Source: Colwellia polaris
GTDB lineage: Bacteria > Pseudomonadota > Gammaproteobacteria > Enterobacterales > Alteromonadaceae
Reading direction: 5' to 3'
Length of the DNA: 64,000 nucleotides
Assembly (NCBI RefSeq): GCF_002104515.1
Contig: NZ_NBOE01000009.1
Span: 62,001-126,000, forward strand
Under the pieces are notes generated by a model. That model was not told the origin of the DNA, ran no database searches, and saw only the letters and a list, made by a program, of their open reading frames with translations. This document shows, one piece after another, positions 55,655-64,000 of the stretch. Within the stretch, counting starts at the first letter, position 1, and the number at the start of each line of letters is the position of its first letter. The translations under genes and the position numbers were made by a program.

Positions 55655-56203
55655 ATGAGTAAAAAAAATAGTCGTACTAGTGCAAAAGCCAAAAAAGTAA
55701 ATGTAGAGCGTTTTTGGGAAACTAAATCATTAAATGAAATGACCCGCTCTGAGTGGGAGTCGTTGTGTGATGGTTGTGCTAAATGCTGTCTGAATAAATT
55801 TATTGATGACGACAGCACGACTGACGAAACTGAGTTAATGCCGACCACACATATTGCTGAAGGTGAGCAAATGAGTTACTCGAACATTGCCTGTCATCTG
55901 CTTAATGATAAAACCTGCCAGTGTTCTAAGTACGAGCAGCGCACTGTGCTCGTACCCGATTGCGTACAGTTAACGCAAGAAAACTTAGATGATGTATTCT
56001 TTATGCCACCCAGCTGTACTTATCGTCGTTTAAAAGAGGGCAGAGGCATGCCGTCTTGGCACCCATTACTGCACAATGGTAAGAAATCAGCTATGCATCA
56101 GGCTGGCATGTCAGTGCGTGGAAAAATCATTAAAGATAACGATGTTGAACTAGACGATTTTGAAGACTATATCGTGCTTTGGCCGTTAAACGATATAGAT
56201 TAA
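55655..56203 (+). CDS. YcgN-family cysteine-cluster protein
   Basis: A 182-residue protein with eight or so conserved cysteines: LCDGCAKCCLNKF, SNIACHLLNDKTCQCSKY, PDCVQL and PPSCTYRRL. The CxxCxxCC pattern fits the zinc/iron-chelating family UPF0260. The N-terminal 25 residues are basic. Function unknown. It completes ycgL, transglycosylase, ycgN and ends at a hairpin (56211-56254). Confidence 0.92.
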   Translation: MSKKNSRTSAKAKKVNVERFWETKSLNEMTRSEWESLCDGCAKCCLNKFIDDDSTTDETELMPTTHIAEGEQMSYSNIACHLLNDKTCQCSKYEQRTVLVPDCVQLTQENLDDVFFMPPSCTYRRLKEGRGMPSWHPLLHNGKKSAMHQAGMSVRGKIIKDNDVELDDFEDYIVLWPLNDID

Positions 56204-56210
56204 GTTAGAA

Positions 56211-56254
56211 AAATAAAACGCAGTACTATTGGGGCATGGTTCTGCGTTATTTTT
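56211..56254 (+). terminator. Terminator of the ycgL-ycgN run
   Basis: Stem AACGCAG (56217-56223) and CTGCGTT (56242-56248) with an 18-base loop, then ATTTTT. The stem is short for the loop but it has a T run. The rest of the gap up to 56500 shows no gene. Confidence 0.65.
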
Positions 56255-56500
56255 AGTCATCAGTAACGATGATAAGCTAAATGCGATGCAGCCCACCAAA
56301 CCGTACACATCGAATTTCATCCTTTCGTAATTTCCTAGAAAAAGTCTTAACAACGCAATTTTCAGTACCTAAATATGGCAGATTTTACTGTCTAGCATCC
56401 GCTTTGTTTTATCTCTTTGATAGCTTTATTCAAACAGCTCTGGTTTTATTACTATAAACTTGCTAGCTTTTAACTATATGCTAAACAATGTAGTAGTACT

Positions 56501-57640
56501 ATGAGCAGTATTTCATTTACATGGCAATGCGACAGTAGTTCAATTGATGACCTAGAAAAAGGTTTGAAATTGGCATATGCAAGTGCTGCCAAAAGTTTGT
56601 TAATTCTTGTTTGTAATGATAATAATTTTACTGCACAGCAAGTAAACCCACTCATAATGTGCGCGCCCGTACCTATTTTTGGTGGCATTTATCCTAAATT
56701 AATATTTAAAAATAAACTTATGGAACAAGGCTGTATTATTATCGGCTTTGAGCAAAGTGTTGAAATTAATTTGATCACACAATTATCTACCTTAGTAACA
56801 GATGAACAATTAGAACAAGTTATCGATCAAGCTTTACTTGCACACAGCCCAATCACAAGTAATTGCAGTTTTCTAATGTTTTACGATTCTCTTGTTAGCA
56901 ATGTTGAAGATTTTATTGCTTACCTTTTTGAATGTTTAGATTATCAGGTGGGTATTATAGGTGGAGGGGCAGGTAACTTAGAGTTTAAACAAAAGCCCTG
57001 TATTTTTACTAATCAAGGACTAGTGTTTGATGCAATTCAATTAGTTAATTTACAAAATAAAATAAGCTCTGCGGCAACACACGGTTGGCAAATATTAAAG
57101 GGACCATTTCTTGTTTCTGAAGCTGAAAAGCAAAATATCATAAGTTTAGATTACCAACCGGCATCAAACCTCTACAAAGCATTAATAGAAAGTAGCAGTG
57201 AATACCGGTTTAATGAAGATAACTTCTTTGAAATCGCTAAAAATTTTCCATTAGGTATCGAGCGAATTAACAGTAAACTTGTTGTACGTGATCCCATTTT
57301 AATAAACCAAGGCAACATACAATGTGTCGGAAATATACCGGTTAACTCCATGGTTTATTTACTGCAAGGCAGTGTAGACTCATTACTCTGTTCTGCTGAG
57401 CAAGCAGCGATATTGGCCACAAAGAAAATTGATGATAATGATTTTTCTGCTACCATGATATTTGACTGTATTAGTAGAGTTTTATATCTAGAAGATAACT
57501 TTAGTAAAGAACTGAACTTAATTGCCAAGCATTGCAAAGAACAAACATTATTTGGCGTACTTTCTTTTGGTGAAATTGTGAATAGTGAGAGCGGAGCTAT
57601 CAGGTTACTGAATAAATCAACCGTAATAGGATCGTGGTAA
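56501..57640 (+). CDS. FIST N- and C-domain sensory protein
   Basis: A 379-residue soluble protein with FIST-N (to about residue 190: CAPVPIFGGIYPKLIF, QVGIIGGGAGNLEF) and FIST-C (from about 200 on; FPLGIERINSKLVVRDPIL, FGVLSFGEIV). FIST domains are thought to bind small ligands, perhaps amino acids, and are usually tied to signalling output. Here the gene lies 21 bases before a GGDEF-EAL gene, so it probably feeds that enzyme. The start ATG has no strong ribosome site (TAGTACT), so the exact start is less sure. Confidence 0.88.
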   Translation: MSSISFTWQCDSSSIDDLEKGLKLAYASAAKSLLILVCNDNNFTAQQVNPLIMCAPVPIFGGIYPKLIFKNKLMEQGCIIIGFEQSVEINLITQLSTLVTDEQLEQVIDQALLAHSPITSNCSFLMFYDSLVSNVEDFIAYLFECLDYQVGIIGGGAGNLEFKQKPCIFTNQGLVFDAIQLVNLQNKISSAATHGWQILKGPFLVSEAEKQNIISLDYQPASNLYKALIESSSEYRFNEDNFFEIAKNFPLGIERINSKLVVRDPILINQGNIQCVGNIPVNSMVYLLQGSVDSLLCSAEQAAILATKKIDDNDFSATMIFDCISRVLYLEDNFSKELNLIAKHCKEQTLFGVLSFGEIVNSESGAIRLLNKSTVIGSW

Positions 57641-57661
57641 TTTAACAAGTCAAGGAAGGCA

Positions 57662-59479
57662 ATGAACAACGCACTTTTTATTATATCGGTACAACATGAA
57701 CTTGCCATGGCCATTGGTAATAAATTAGACCTTAAAGATATGTTGAAGGTATTTTTAAAGGTATGTTTTAATCGATTAAACCTTACAAGTGCACATATAT
57801 ATACCTATTGCGACAGTAATGGTTTACCTATAAAGCTAGCAACACAACAAAACGCCAGTTATCAACATTTACTCAGTATCCCTAAAATGAATTCAGGACT
57901 GCATTGGTCTGATGATGAAATGTTAATTCAATTTGTTAAAACCTTAGATACAGTGCAGAAAAACCATTTATTTCAATCTGATGAAAACAAATACTTATTC
58001 GGCTTTATTATTCCACAACATGGTCTATTGGTATTTCAAACCAATTATTTACTTGAAGAGTCGGTACAAAGTGCTCTCACACCTATTTTACAAAAGCTCT
58101 CCATTAGTTATTACACTTCTATAGTGCACGACTCCTTAGTACAAGAGATAAAGTCGCGAAAAATCGCCGAAGATAAAATTATTTTTCAAGCTCAACATGA
58201 TGAGTTAACTAAACTTTATAATCGACAGCATTTAAATGTGCTTTTAGCTGAAGGCATTGATGACTCGATTAGAAATAACCATTTTGGTTGCGTTATCTTT
58301 ATTGATTTGAACCGCTTCAAACCAATAAATGATGCTATGGGGCATGCGGTTGGCGATCAAATATTAATGTCATTATCGACCAGGTTACTCACGTTGAGTG
58401 ATGACAACCAAGTAGTCGCTCGTTTTGGAGGTGATGAGTTTATTTTGTTGTTGAAAAAACTTCCGCTAAATTACCAAGTCATTGTTGAACAGAGCATTAC
58501 ACAAATTAATCGACTATTGTCGCGTCCATTTGAAGTAAATAGTGCGTCTTATAAATTAAATTGCAGCATAGGTTATGCAATATATCCAGAACAAAGCATA
58601 AACGTAAACGATACGATTAAGTTTGCAGATATAGCAATGTATGAAGCTAAAAATTCGAAAACATTACTTGGATTAAAATATCATGAAACTATGTCGGATA
58701 AAATTAATAAGCGTATAGCTTACGTTGAAGAAATAAAGCATGCCTTAATTAACAATGATTTTAAATTATATTATCAAGCACAATATAATCATAACGGTGA
58801 CATTGTCGGGGCTGAAGCTTTGTTACGTTGGTTACATCCCGTAAATGGAATGGAATCGCCCAGTGTTTATATCCCTATTGCAGAAGAAAGCGATTTAATT
58901 TTATTCATTGGTGAGTGGGTGCTAGAGCAAGCATGCCAAGATATTTATGCATTAGAACAAATTGGCCTACCAACACATTTTAAAAATATCGCTATAAATG
59001 TTAGTGCTAAACAGCTAATTCAGCATGATTTTGAAAACATAGTACTCAATACAATTGAAGAAAATAACATTTCCCCGAGTCATTTAGTTTTAGAATTAAC
59101 TGAAAGTTTATTGGTTGAAAATATTGAACACTCGATTGAATTACTGTTTAACTTTAAATCATTTAATATTGATTGTGCAATTGACGACTTTGGCACAGGC
59201 TATTCGTCATTAACCTACCTACAACGTATTCCTGCAAGCGTATTAAAAATAGATAGATCGTTTGTCACTAATATCGACAAAAGCAAAGATAGCGCAGCAA
59301 TTGCAAGTATGATCATAGGTTTAGCAAAAACGTTAAACATGAAAGTGCTTGCCGAAGGTGTAGAAACGCTAGAAGAGTTAGCCTGTTTAAAGTCACTAGG
59401 CTGTTATAACTATCAAGGTTTTTACTTTAGCAAACCTATGCCATTTAATGACTTTGTCGAACTGTTAAGCAAGCCGTAA
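57662..59479 (+). CDS. GGDEF-EAL cyclic-di-GMP enzyme with GAF-like N-terminus
   Basis: A 605-residue protein without transmembrane helices. Residues 1-155 look GAF-like. The GGDEF domain has FIDLNRFKPINDAMGH and ARFGGDEF (256-260), intact, but the I-site RxxD reads DDNQ. The EAL domain has GAEALLRW (385-390), NVSAKQ, ELTES, IDDFGTGYSSL (508-517), LKIDRSF and AEGVET: all metal-binding residues for phosphodiesterase activity are present. Both activities are possible; direction cannot be read from sequence. AAGGAAGGCA precedes the ATG. It is in one unit with the FIST gene. Confidence 0.92.
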   Translation: MNNALFIISVQHELAMAIGNKLDLKDMLKVFLKVCFNRLNLTSAHIYTYCDSNGLPIKLATQQNASYQHLLSIPKMNSGLHWSDDEMLIQFVKTLDTVQKNHLFQSDENKYLFGFIIPQHGLLVFQTNYLLEESVQSALTPILQKLSISYYTSIVHDSLVQEIKSRKIAEDKIIFQAQHDELTKLYNRQHLNVLLAEGIDDSIRNNHFGCVIFIDLNRFKPINDAMGHAVGDQILMSLSTRLLTLSDDNQVVARFGGDEFILLLKKLPLNYQVIVEQSITQINRLLSRPFEVNSASYKLNCSIGYAIYPEQSINVNDTIKFADIAMYEAKNSKTLLGLKYHETMSDKINKRIAYVEEIKHALINNDFKLYYQAQYNHNGDIVGAEALLRWLHPVNGMESPSVYIPIAEESDLILFIGEWVLEQACQDIYALEQIGLPTHFKNIAINVSAKQLIQHDFENIVLNTIEENNISPSHLVLELTESLLVENIEHSIELLFNFKSFNIDCAIDDFGTGYSSLTYLQRIPASVLKIDRSFVTNIDKSKDSAAIASMIIGLAKTLNMKVLAEGVETLEELACLKSLGCYNYQGFYFSKPMPFNDFVELLSKP

Positions 59480-59549
59480 TAGTTAAACAAACACACGGAC
59501 CAAAAATCTTACCGTTCAGGTATTAGATTAATTTATTAAATGAAAACTC

Positions 59550-59867
59550 TTATTTTTGCTTCTTCACTAGCACTCGATTACCAAAAAATAATAAGTTAAA
59601 TAACTCTTTTAGGCTAATTGATAGCCACCAATAATTTAAGCGTTTCGTTGCTTCAATATTTACAGGTGCACTTTGGCTTCTAATATGGCTTTGATGCAAA
59701 GTACGTTTAACTTTTTCTGCTTTTTTAATATTATCTCTGCGCTCTTGAGCAATATTAGCTCGCTCAGTAAAGCGTTGCCTAGATTCAGCAGACATACTTG
59801 ATAATATACTGGCACTGGAAGCACTTTTACCTTTTGCTTTCATTCTTGGCTTGGGAGAACTGCACAT
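59550..59867 (-). CDS. Small basic protein of unknown function
   Basis: A 105-residue protein I do not recognise. Residues 1-65 are polar, rich in Arg, Lys, Ser and Ala with a helical stretch (ESRQRFTERANIAQERR), and the C-terminal 40 contain a hydrophobic part (LNYWWLSISLKELFNLLFFG) that could touch or enter the membrane. The gene has no near partner. It may be lineage-specific; the coding call rests on a complete frame and a Lys/Arg-rich, non-random composition only. Confidence 0.55.
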   Translation of the reverse strand: MCSSPKPRMKAKGKSASSASILSSMSAESRQRFTERANIAQERRDNIKKAEKVKRTLHQSHIRSQSAPVNIEATKRLNYWWLSISLKELFNLLFFGNRVLVKKQK

Positions 59868-60081
59868 ATTAACCTCAAAAATAACCTTATAGCTAACTAG
59901 ACTGGCTATTTAAGAAAAACATTCAAACAGAGCTATTAAAGTAGGATTTTAAAAGAGAACTGCAAAGAGAACTGCAAAGAGAGCTGAAAGAGAAATTAAA
60001 AAAAAGTAAAAAACATAAAAAATTGCTGTCAGTTATGTGTATTTTTATTTATGGGATTTAAACCATGAACTCTAACTAACA

Positions 60082-60119
60082 TTAACTGAATTCATTTATG
60101 ATTAAATGAATTCAGTTAA
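60082..60119. repeat. 17-bp perfect palindrome after the gamma-CA-like gene
   Basis: TTAACTGAATTCATTTA (60082-60098), four-base loop TGAT, then the exact inverse to 60119. It lies 12 bases beyond the stop of the gene on the minus strand. It can fold as a very stable hairpin and may end that transcript, but there is no clean T run. Just to the left, 59950-59995 holds a small degenerate tandem repeat (AAAGAGAACTGC units). Confidence 0.7.
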
Positions 60120-60130
60120 AACGCACAGGT

Positions 60131-60652
60131 TTAATCTACTTGCACTAACTCTTGCAAATAGCGTTGGCCATTTTCAACATAATGCATAGCCGACTTGGTA
60201 AACATTGCTCGGGTTGACTCATCAAGCGGTTTAATAATTTTAGCTGGCGACCCCATAACTAAGTGTCCGTCAGGTACTTGCATATTTTCAGTCACTAAAC
60301 TGTTGGCACCAATTAAACAATTTTTGCCAATGTTAGCACCATTTAGCACTACCGCATTCATACCAATTAAAGTGTTATCTCCAATCGTACAACCATGTAA
60401 CATAACTTTATGACCCACAGTAACCTTATTACCAATAGTCATGGGAAATTGTGCATCAACATGCAAGATTGAACCGTCTTGAATATTCGTTTGTTCACCT
60501 ATATTAATACTGGCAACGTCGGCACGAATAACAACATTAAACCAAATGCTAGTCTGTTTACCTAGTGAAACGTCTGCTATTAGCGTGGCATTAGGGGCAA
60601 TAAAGTTACTTTCATTTACCTTTGGGGTTAAATCAGCTAAACGATAAATCAT
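60131..60652 (-). CDS. Gamma-carbonic-anhydrase-like hexapeptide protein (YrdA type)
   Basis: A 173-residue left-handed beta-helix protein. Hexapeptide repeats run from VSLGKQTSIWFNVVIRADVA to NCLIGANSLVTENM. The zinc His residues of gamma-class enzymes are present (DGSILHVD; VGHKVMLHG). E. coli YrdA is its counterpart; YrdA binds zinc but carbonic-anhydrase activity is not firmly shown. A C-terminal helix (YVENGQRYLQEL) caps the trimer. It is divergent from pntA. Confidence 0.92.
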   Translation of the reverse strand: MIYRLADLTPKVNESNFIAPNATLIADVSLGKQTSIWFNVVIRADVASINIGEQTNIQDGSILHVDAQFPMTIGNKVTVGHKVMLHGCTIGDNTLIGMNAVVLNGANIGKNCLIGANSLVTENMQVPDGHLVMGSPAKIIKPLDESTRAMFTKSAMHYVENGQRYLQELVQVD

Positions 60653-60949
60653 CGAATGTTCCTTCCATTAAATTTATAGCTCATATTAATCTATTTACGA
60701 CACAGCGCAAACTAGACCTTAGGGCTATAGTACTTAAAACTATATTAACTATCTTATAGTGAAAATAACCAAGCTTGATGTATGAAAATCATACATTTAA
60801 TGGTAAAACATTAATCTAGTTAGTCATTCTAATTAGTAATAATAATAATTTTTAACGTTCAGTCGAATCAAACTCTTACCTACAGTTAACACAATTATGT
60901 CTACGCGTGTGCTGTTTAGTAAAGGGTTGAGATGAAATAAAGGTGATTT

Positions 60950-62488
60950 ATGATTATTGGTATACCCAAAGAAGCATTGTCAGGAGAAAACCGTGTGGCA
61001 AGTGCGCCAACAGCGGTAACTTCACTGCTCAAACTTGGTTTTGAAGTACAAATACAAAAAGGTTGTGGTACGAAAGCAAGTTTCACGGATCAAGAGTTTA
61101 TTGATGCAGGAGCAAGTGTTACAACGAAAAAAAATGTTTGGCTATCCGATATCATCTTTAAAGTTAACCCTCCAACACTTGAAGAAATAGCACTAATGAA
61201 AGACGGTGCCTATCTCATCGGCTTTATTGCACCAGCTCAAAATGATGATATTTTGCAAGCATTAAAAGAAAAATCCATTACCTCTTTAGCCATGGAAATG
61301 GTGCCAAGAATGACCCGCAGCCAATCTATGGATGCATTAAGTTCTATGGCTAACATTGCTGGCTATCGCGCTGTTATTGAAGCAACCCATCATTTTGGTC
61401 GCTTTTTAACGGGGCAAATAACGGCGGCAGGTAAAATGCCACCAGCAAAAGTTATGATTATTGGTGCTGGTGTTGCAGGCTTAGCCGCAATTGGCACGGC
61501 AAGTAGCTTAGGGGCGATTGTTCGCGCGTTTGATACTCGCCCTGAAGTAAAAGAACAAATTGAAAGTATGGGCGCTGAGTTTTTAGAGCTTGACTACGAA
61601 GAGCCTGAAGACACTGGCTCGGGTGATGGTTATGCCAAAGAAATGAGCAAAGCCTTTATTGATGCTGAAATGGCATTATTTGCTGAACAAGCTAAAGATG
61701 TTGATATTATTATAACCACCGCGATGATCCCTGGAAAACCAGCGCCTAAGCTTATAACAACGGCCATGGTTGAATCGATGAAAACCGGCAGTATTGTTGT
61801 TGATTTAGCGGCTGCAGGTGGCGGTAACTGTGAATTAACAGAAGCAGGCAAAGTCGTTAATGCCAATGGCGTAAAAATCATAGGTTACACAGATTTAGTC
61901 TCTCGATTACCTAATCAATCATCACAACTCTATGCTAATAATTTAGTCAGTTTGGCGAAACTACTGTGCAAAGAAAAAAACGGTACGATAAATATTGATT
62001 TTGACGATGTGGTTATTCGCAATATGACCGTAGTTAATCAAAACGAAATTACTTTTCCACCACCCCCAATTCAGGTAAGTGCAGCACCCGCTAAACCGAA
62101 AGCAGCACCGGTTAAAACAGCAGAAGTTAAACCTGAAGAGCCAATGAATCCGGCTAAAAAATACGGCATGATGGCTGCAGGGGCTTTACTGTTTGGTTGG
62201 GTGGCAAGTGTTGCTCCAGCTGATTTTCTCTCGCACTTTACTGTGTTTGTTTTAGCCTGTGTTATTGGCTACAACGTAGTTTGGAATGTTAGCCACTCGC
62301 TGCACACTCCATTGATGAGCGTAACTAATGCCATTTCAGGCATTATTATTGTTGGCGCAATTTTACAGGTAGGCAATAGTAGTGTGTTAATTCAATTACT
62401 TGCTGGTGTCGCAATACTTATTGCCACGATCAACATTGTTGGTGGCTTTGTTGTCACTAAACGTATGTTAAAAATGTTTAGAAAATAA
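60950..62488 (+). CDS. pntA: NAD(P) transhydrogenase alpha subunit
   Basis: A 512-residue subunit (E. coli 510). The NAD(H)-binding part resembles alanine dehydrogenase: [59 protein letters not shown], and [14 protein letters not shown] Pro/Ala linker ([19 protein letters not shown]) leads to four membrane helices. With PntB it uses the proton motive force to reduce NADP+ from NADH. pntB follows after 11 bases. Confidence 0.97.
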   Translation: MIIGIPKEALSGENRVASAPTAVTSLLKLGFEVQIQKGCGTKASFTDQEFIDAGASVTTKKNVWLSDIIFKVNPPTLEEIALMKDGAYLIGFIAPAQNDDILQALKEKSITSLAMEMVPRMTRSQSMDALSSMANIAGYRAVIEATHHFGRFLTGQITAAGKMPPAKVMIIGAGVAGLAAIGTASSLGAIVRAFDTRPEVKEQIESMGAEFLELDYEEPEDTGSGDGYAKEMSKAFIDAEMALFAEQAKDVDIIITTAMIPGKPAPKLITTAMVESMKTGSIVVDLAAAGGGNCELTEAGKVVNANGVKIIGYTDLVSRLPNQSSQLYANNLVSLAKLLCKEKNGTINIDFDDVVIRNMTVVNQNEITFPPPPIQVSAAPAKPKAAPVKTAEVKPEEPMNPAKKYGMMAAGALLFGWVASVAPADFLSHFTVFVLACVIGYNVVWNVSHSLHTPLMSVTNAISGIIIVGAILQVGNSSVLIQLLAGVAILIATINIVGGFVVTKRMLKMFRK

Positions 62489-62499
62489 GGGACACTGTA

Positions 62500-63903
62500 A
62501 TGGAATTTTCTCAAGGTTTTATTAGTGCAGCATATATTGTTGCCGCGTTATTATTTATTTTCAGCTTAGCGGGTTTAAGCAAGCAACAAACGGCCGAAAC
62601 AGGCAATTGGTATGGCATTGTTGGTATGGCAATAGCGCTAATTGCTACGATTGCTGATCCACGTGTAGACAACGTTTGGATTATTTTAGTTACTATGGTT
62701 ATTGGAGCTGTTATTGGTTTAAGGCTAGCCAAGCAGGTAGAAATGACCCAAATGCCAGAGCTAGTGGCCATATTGCACAGCTTTGTTGGTTTGGCTGCTG
62801 TATTGGTAGGCTTTAATAGCTACTTTGAAATGGATCATTCAATGGGCGCTTTGTTCACTAAAAGCGAGCTTATGGCGGTTAATATTCATTTAGTTGAAGT
62901 TTTTCTTGGTGTATTTATTGGCGCGGTAACCTTTACAGGCTCCATTGTTGCCTTTGGTAAATTACGTGGTGTAATTAACTCAGCAGCCTTAATGTTGCCT
63001 CACCGTCACAACTTAAATTTAGCCGCGGGTGTAATTGCATTTATCTTACTGGTTATCTTTGTTAAGCAGGGCGGTGGCGACAGTATTTTATACATTATGG
63101 CACTTATTGCTTTTGCTTTCGGTTGGCACTTAGTTGCATCAATTGGTGGTGCCGATATGCCAGTGGTTGTATCTATGCTTAACTCTTATTCTGGTTGGGC
63201 AGCGGCTGCAGCTGGTTTTATGCTAAACAATGATTTACTGATAGTGACTGGTGCATTGGTCGGTTCATCGGGCGCCATTCTTTCTTATATTATGTGTAAA
63301 GCGATGAACCGCTCTTTTATTAGCGTAATTGCTGGTGGTTTTGGTACTAATGTTGTTATCGATACCGACACAGATTACGGCGATCATGTTGAAATTAAGG
63401 CTGAAGCGGTTGCTGATATGCTAAAAGGTGCTAAGTCGGTTATTATTACGCCAGGCTACGGTATGGCTGTAGCACAAGCGCAATACCCTGTTTATAAATT
63501 AACGCAAGCGCTTAAAGATAAAGGCGTTGAAGTTCGTTTTGCTATTCATCCGGTCGCAGGGCGCTTACCAGGGCATATGAATGTGTTACTCGCTGAAGCC
63601 AAAGTGCCTTACGACATAGTTTTAGGTATGGAAGAAATCAACGACGACTTTGCTGAAACCGATGTTGTATTGGTTATCGGCGCAAACGATACCGTAAACC
63701 CCGCCGCAGCTGAAGACCCAACGAGTCCTATTGCAGGTATGCCCGTGTTAGAAGTTTGGCAGGCTAAAAACGTAATTGTATTTAAACGTTCAATGAGCAC
63801 AGGTTATGCTGGCGTACAAAACCCATTGTTTTTTAAAGACAATACACAAATGTTATTTGGTGATGCAAAAGACTCGGTTGAAGAAATATTTAAAGCCTTA
63901 TAG
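62500..63903 (+). CDS. pntB: NAD(P) transhydrogenase beta subunit
   Basis: A 467-residue subunit (E. coli 462). About nine membrane helices fill residues 5-265, with proton-channel His and Asn positions in this part ([17 protein letters not shown]). The C-terminal NADP(H) domain has [37 protein letters not shown], and [17 protein letters not shown] precedes the ATG. It ends with a terminator at 63963-63988. Confidence 0.97.
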   Translation: MEFSQGFISAAYIVAALLFIFSLAGLSKQQTAETGNWYGIVGMAIALIATIADPRVDNVWIILVTMVIGAVIGLRLAKQVEMTQMPELVAILHSFVGLAAVLVGFNSYFEMDHSMGALFTKSELMAVNIHLVEVFLGVFIGAVTFTGSIVAFGKLRGVINSAALMLPHRHNLNLAAGVIAFILLVIFVKQGGGDSILYIMALIAFAFGWHLVASIGGADMPVVVSMLNSYSGWAAAAAGFMLNNDLLIVTGALVGSSGAILSYIMCKAMNRSFISVIAGGFGTNVVIDTDTDYGDHVEIKAEAVADMLKGAKSVIITPGYGMAVAQAQYPVYKLTQALKDKGVEVRFAIHPVAGRLPGHMNVLLAEAKVPYDIVLGMEEINDDFAETDVVLVIGANDTVNPAAAEDPTSPIAGMPVLEVWQAKNVIVFKRSMSTGYAGVQNPLFFKDNTQMLFGDAKDSVEEIFKAL

Positions 63904-63962
63904 TTCTTCAACTTAGTTTAGTTAGCCTTCTGCAAGACCAGTTTTAAAAGTGAACGTTAAAG

Positions 63963-63988
63963 AGCCGACAAATATTGTCGGCTTTTTT
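63963..63988 (+). terminator. Terminator of pntAB
   Basis: An 8-bp stem AGCCGACA (63963-63970) and TGTCGGCT (63976-63983... pairing ends at the T run) with an AATAT loop, then six T. Confidence 0.92.
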
Positions 63989-64000
63989 ATGCCTAACGCT

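Overview
The window is AT-rich, densely coded gammaproteobacterial chromosome. Gene content and order point to a marine Alteromonadales bacterium, most likely of the Colwelliaceae (Colwellia or Thalassotalea type). The clues are xni-ppnN and queF-syd, GlyGly-CTERM surface proteins, DUF3192, DUF3718 and DUF3466 proteins, a GacA-box-driven CsrB-type RNA, and trpEGDCFBA divergent from rnm. The genus is an inference. I see no prophage, plasmid, integrase, transposase gene, CRISPR array or restriction-modification system. This is mostly core genome with small accessory patches.

Layout. 1-7 kb: a DUF3192 protein, xni, ppnN, a diguanylate cyclase, a MITE-like inverted-repeat element, queF, syd and a KfrA-N-like protein. 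7-12.7 kb: a DUF3192 lipoprotein, then a PhoPQ-like two-component cluster (PepSY protein, regulator, kinase) with a DUF3300 protein downstream and a divergent surface-anchored protein. Three promoters here carry the same direct-repeat box at the same distance from the -10. 12.8-18.7 kb: a GNAT acetyltransferase, a CsrB-like RNA with 17 GGA motifs and an upstream GacA/UvrY box, hrpA and a PilZ protein. 18.7-24.6 kb: rlmI, acyP, a quinone oxidoreductase, small conserved proteins and moaCDE. 24.9-26 kb: four initiator tRNA genes interleaved with four 89-92-nt altered copies, behind one stable-RNA-type promoter. 26.2-32.3 kb: rlmKL, a glutaredoxin-like protein, uup and a DUF3466 GlyGly-CTERM protein.

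32.4-34.9 kb: ilvIH behind an attenuator whose leader peptide is rich in Leu and Val codons. 35-38.7 kb: envelope and periplasmic proteins of unknown role. 38.9-40.6 kb: glnS. 40.8-41.2 kb: a 42-bp minisatellite of about 8.5 copies. 41.2-48.5 kb: the complete trp operon with a leader peptide holding three adjacent Trp codons, an attenuator, and a second Trp-rich small ORF after it. 48.6-56.2 kb: rnm, yciO, scpA, scpB, rluB, rnd, ycgL, an MltB-type transglycosylase and ycgN. 56.5-59.5 kb: a FIST sensor protein followed by a GGDEF-EAL protein. 59.5-64 kb: a small basic protein, a gamma-carbonic-anhydrase-like protein and pntAB.

How the parts connect. Two amino-acid operons (ilv, trp) use classical ribosome-mediated attenuation. 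A CsrB-type RNA puts CsrA control under a Gac/Bar-type system encoded elsewhere. Cyclic-di-GMP proteins recur: a GGEEF cyclase, a PilZ protein and a GGDEF-EAL protein next to a FIST sensor. The envelope two-component system appears to control itself and two adjacent envelope genes through a shared promoter architecture. Family names come from recognising motifs and overall sequence, not from database searches.
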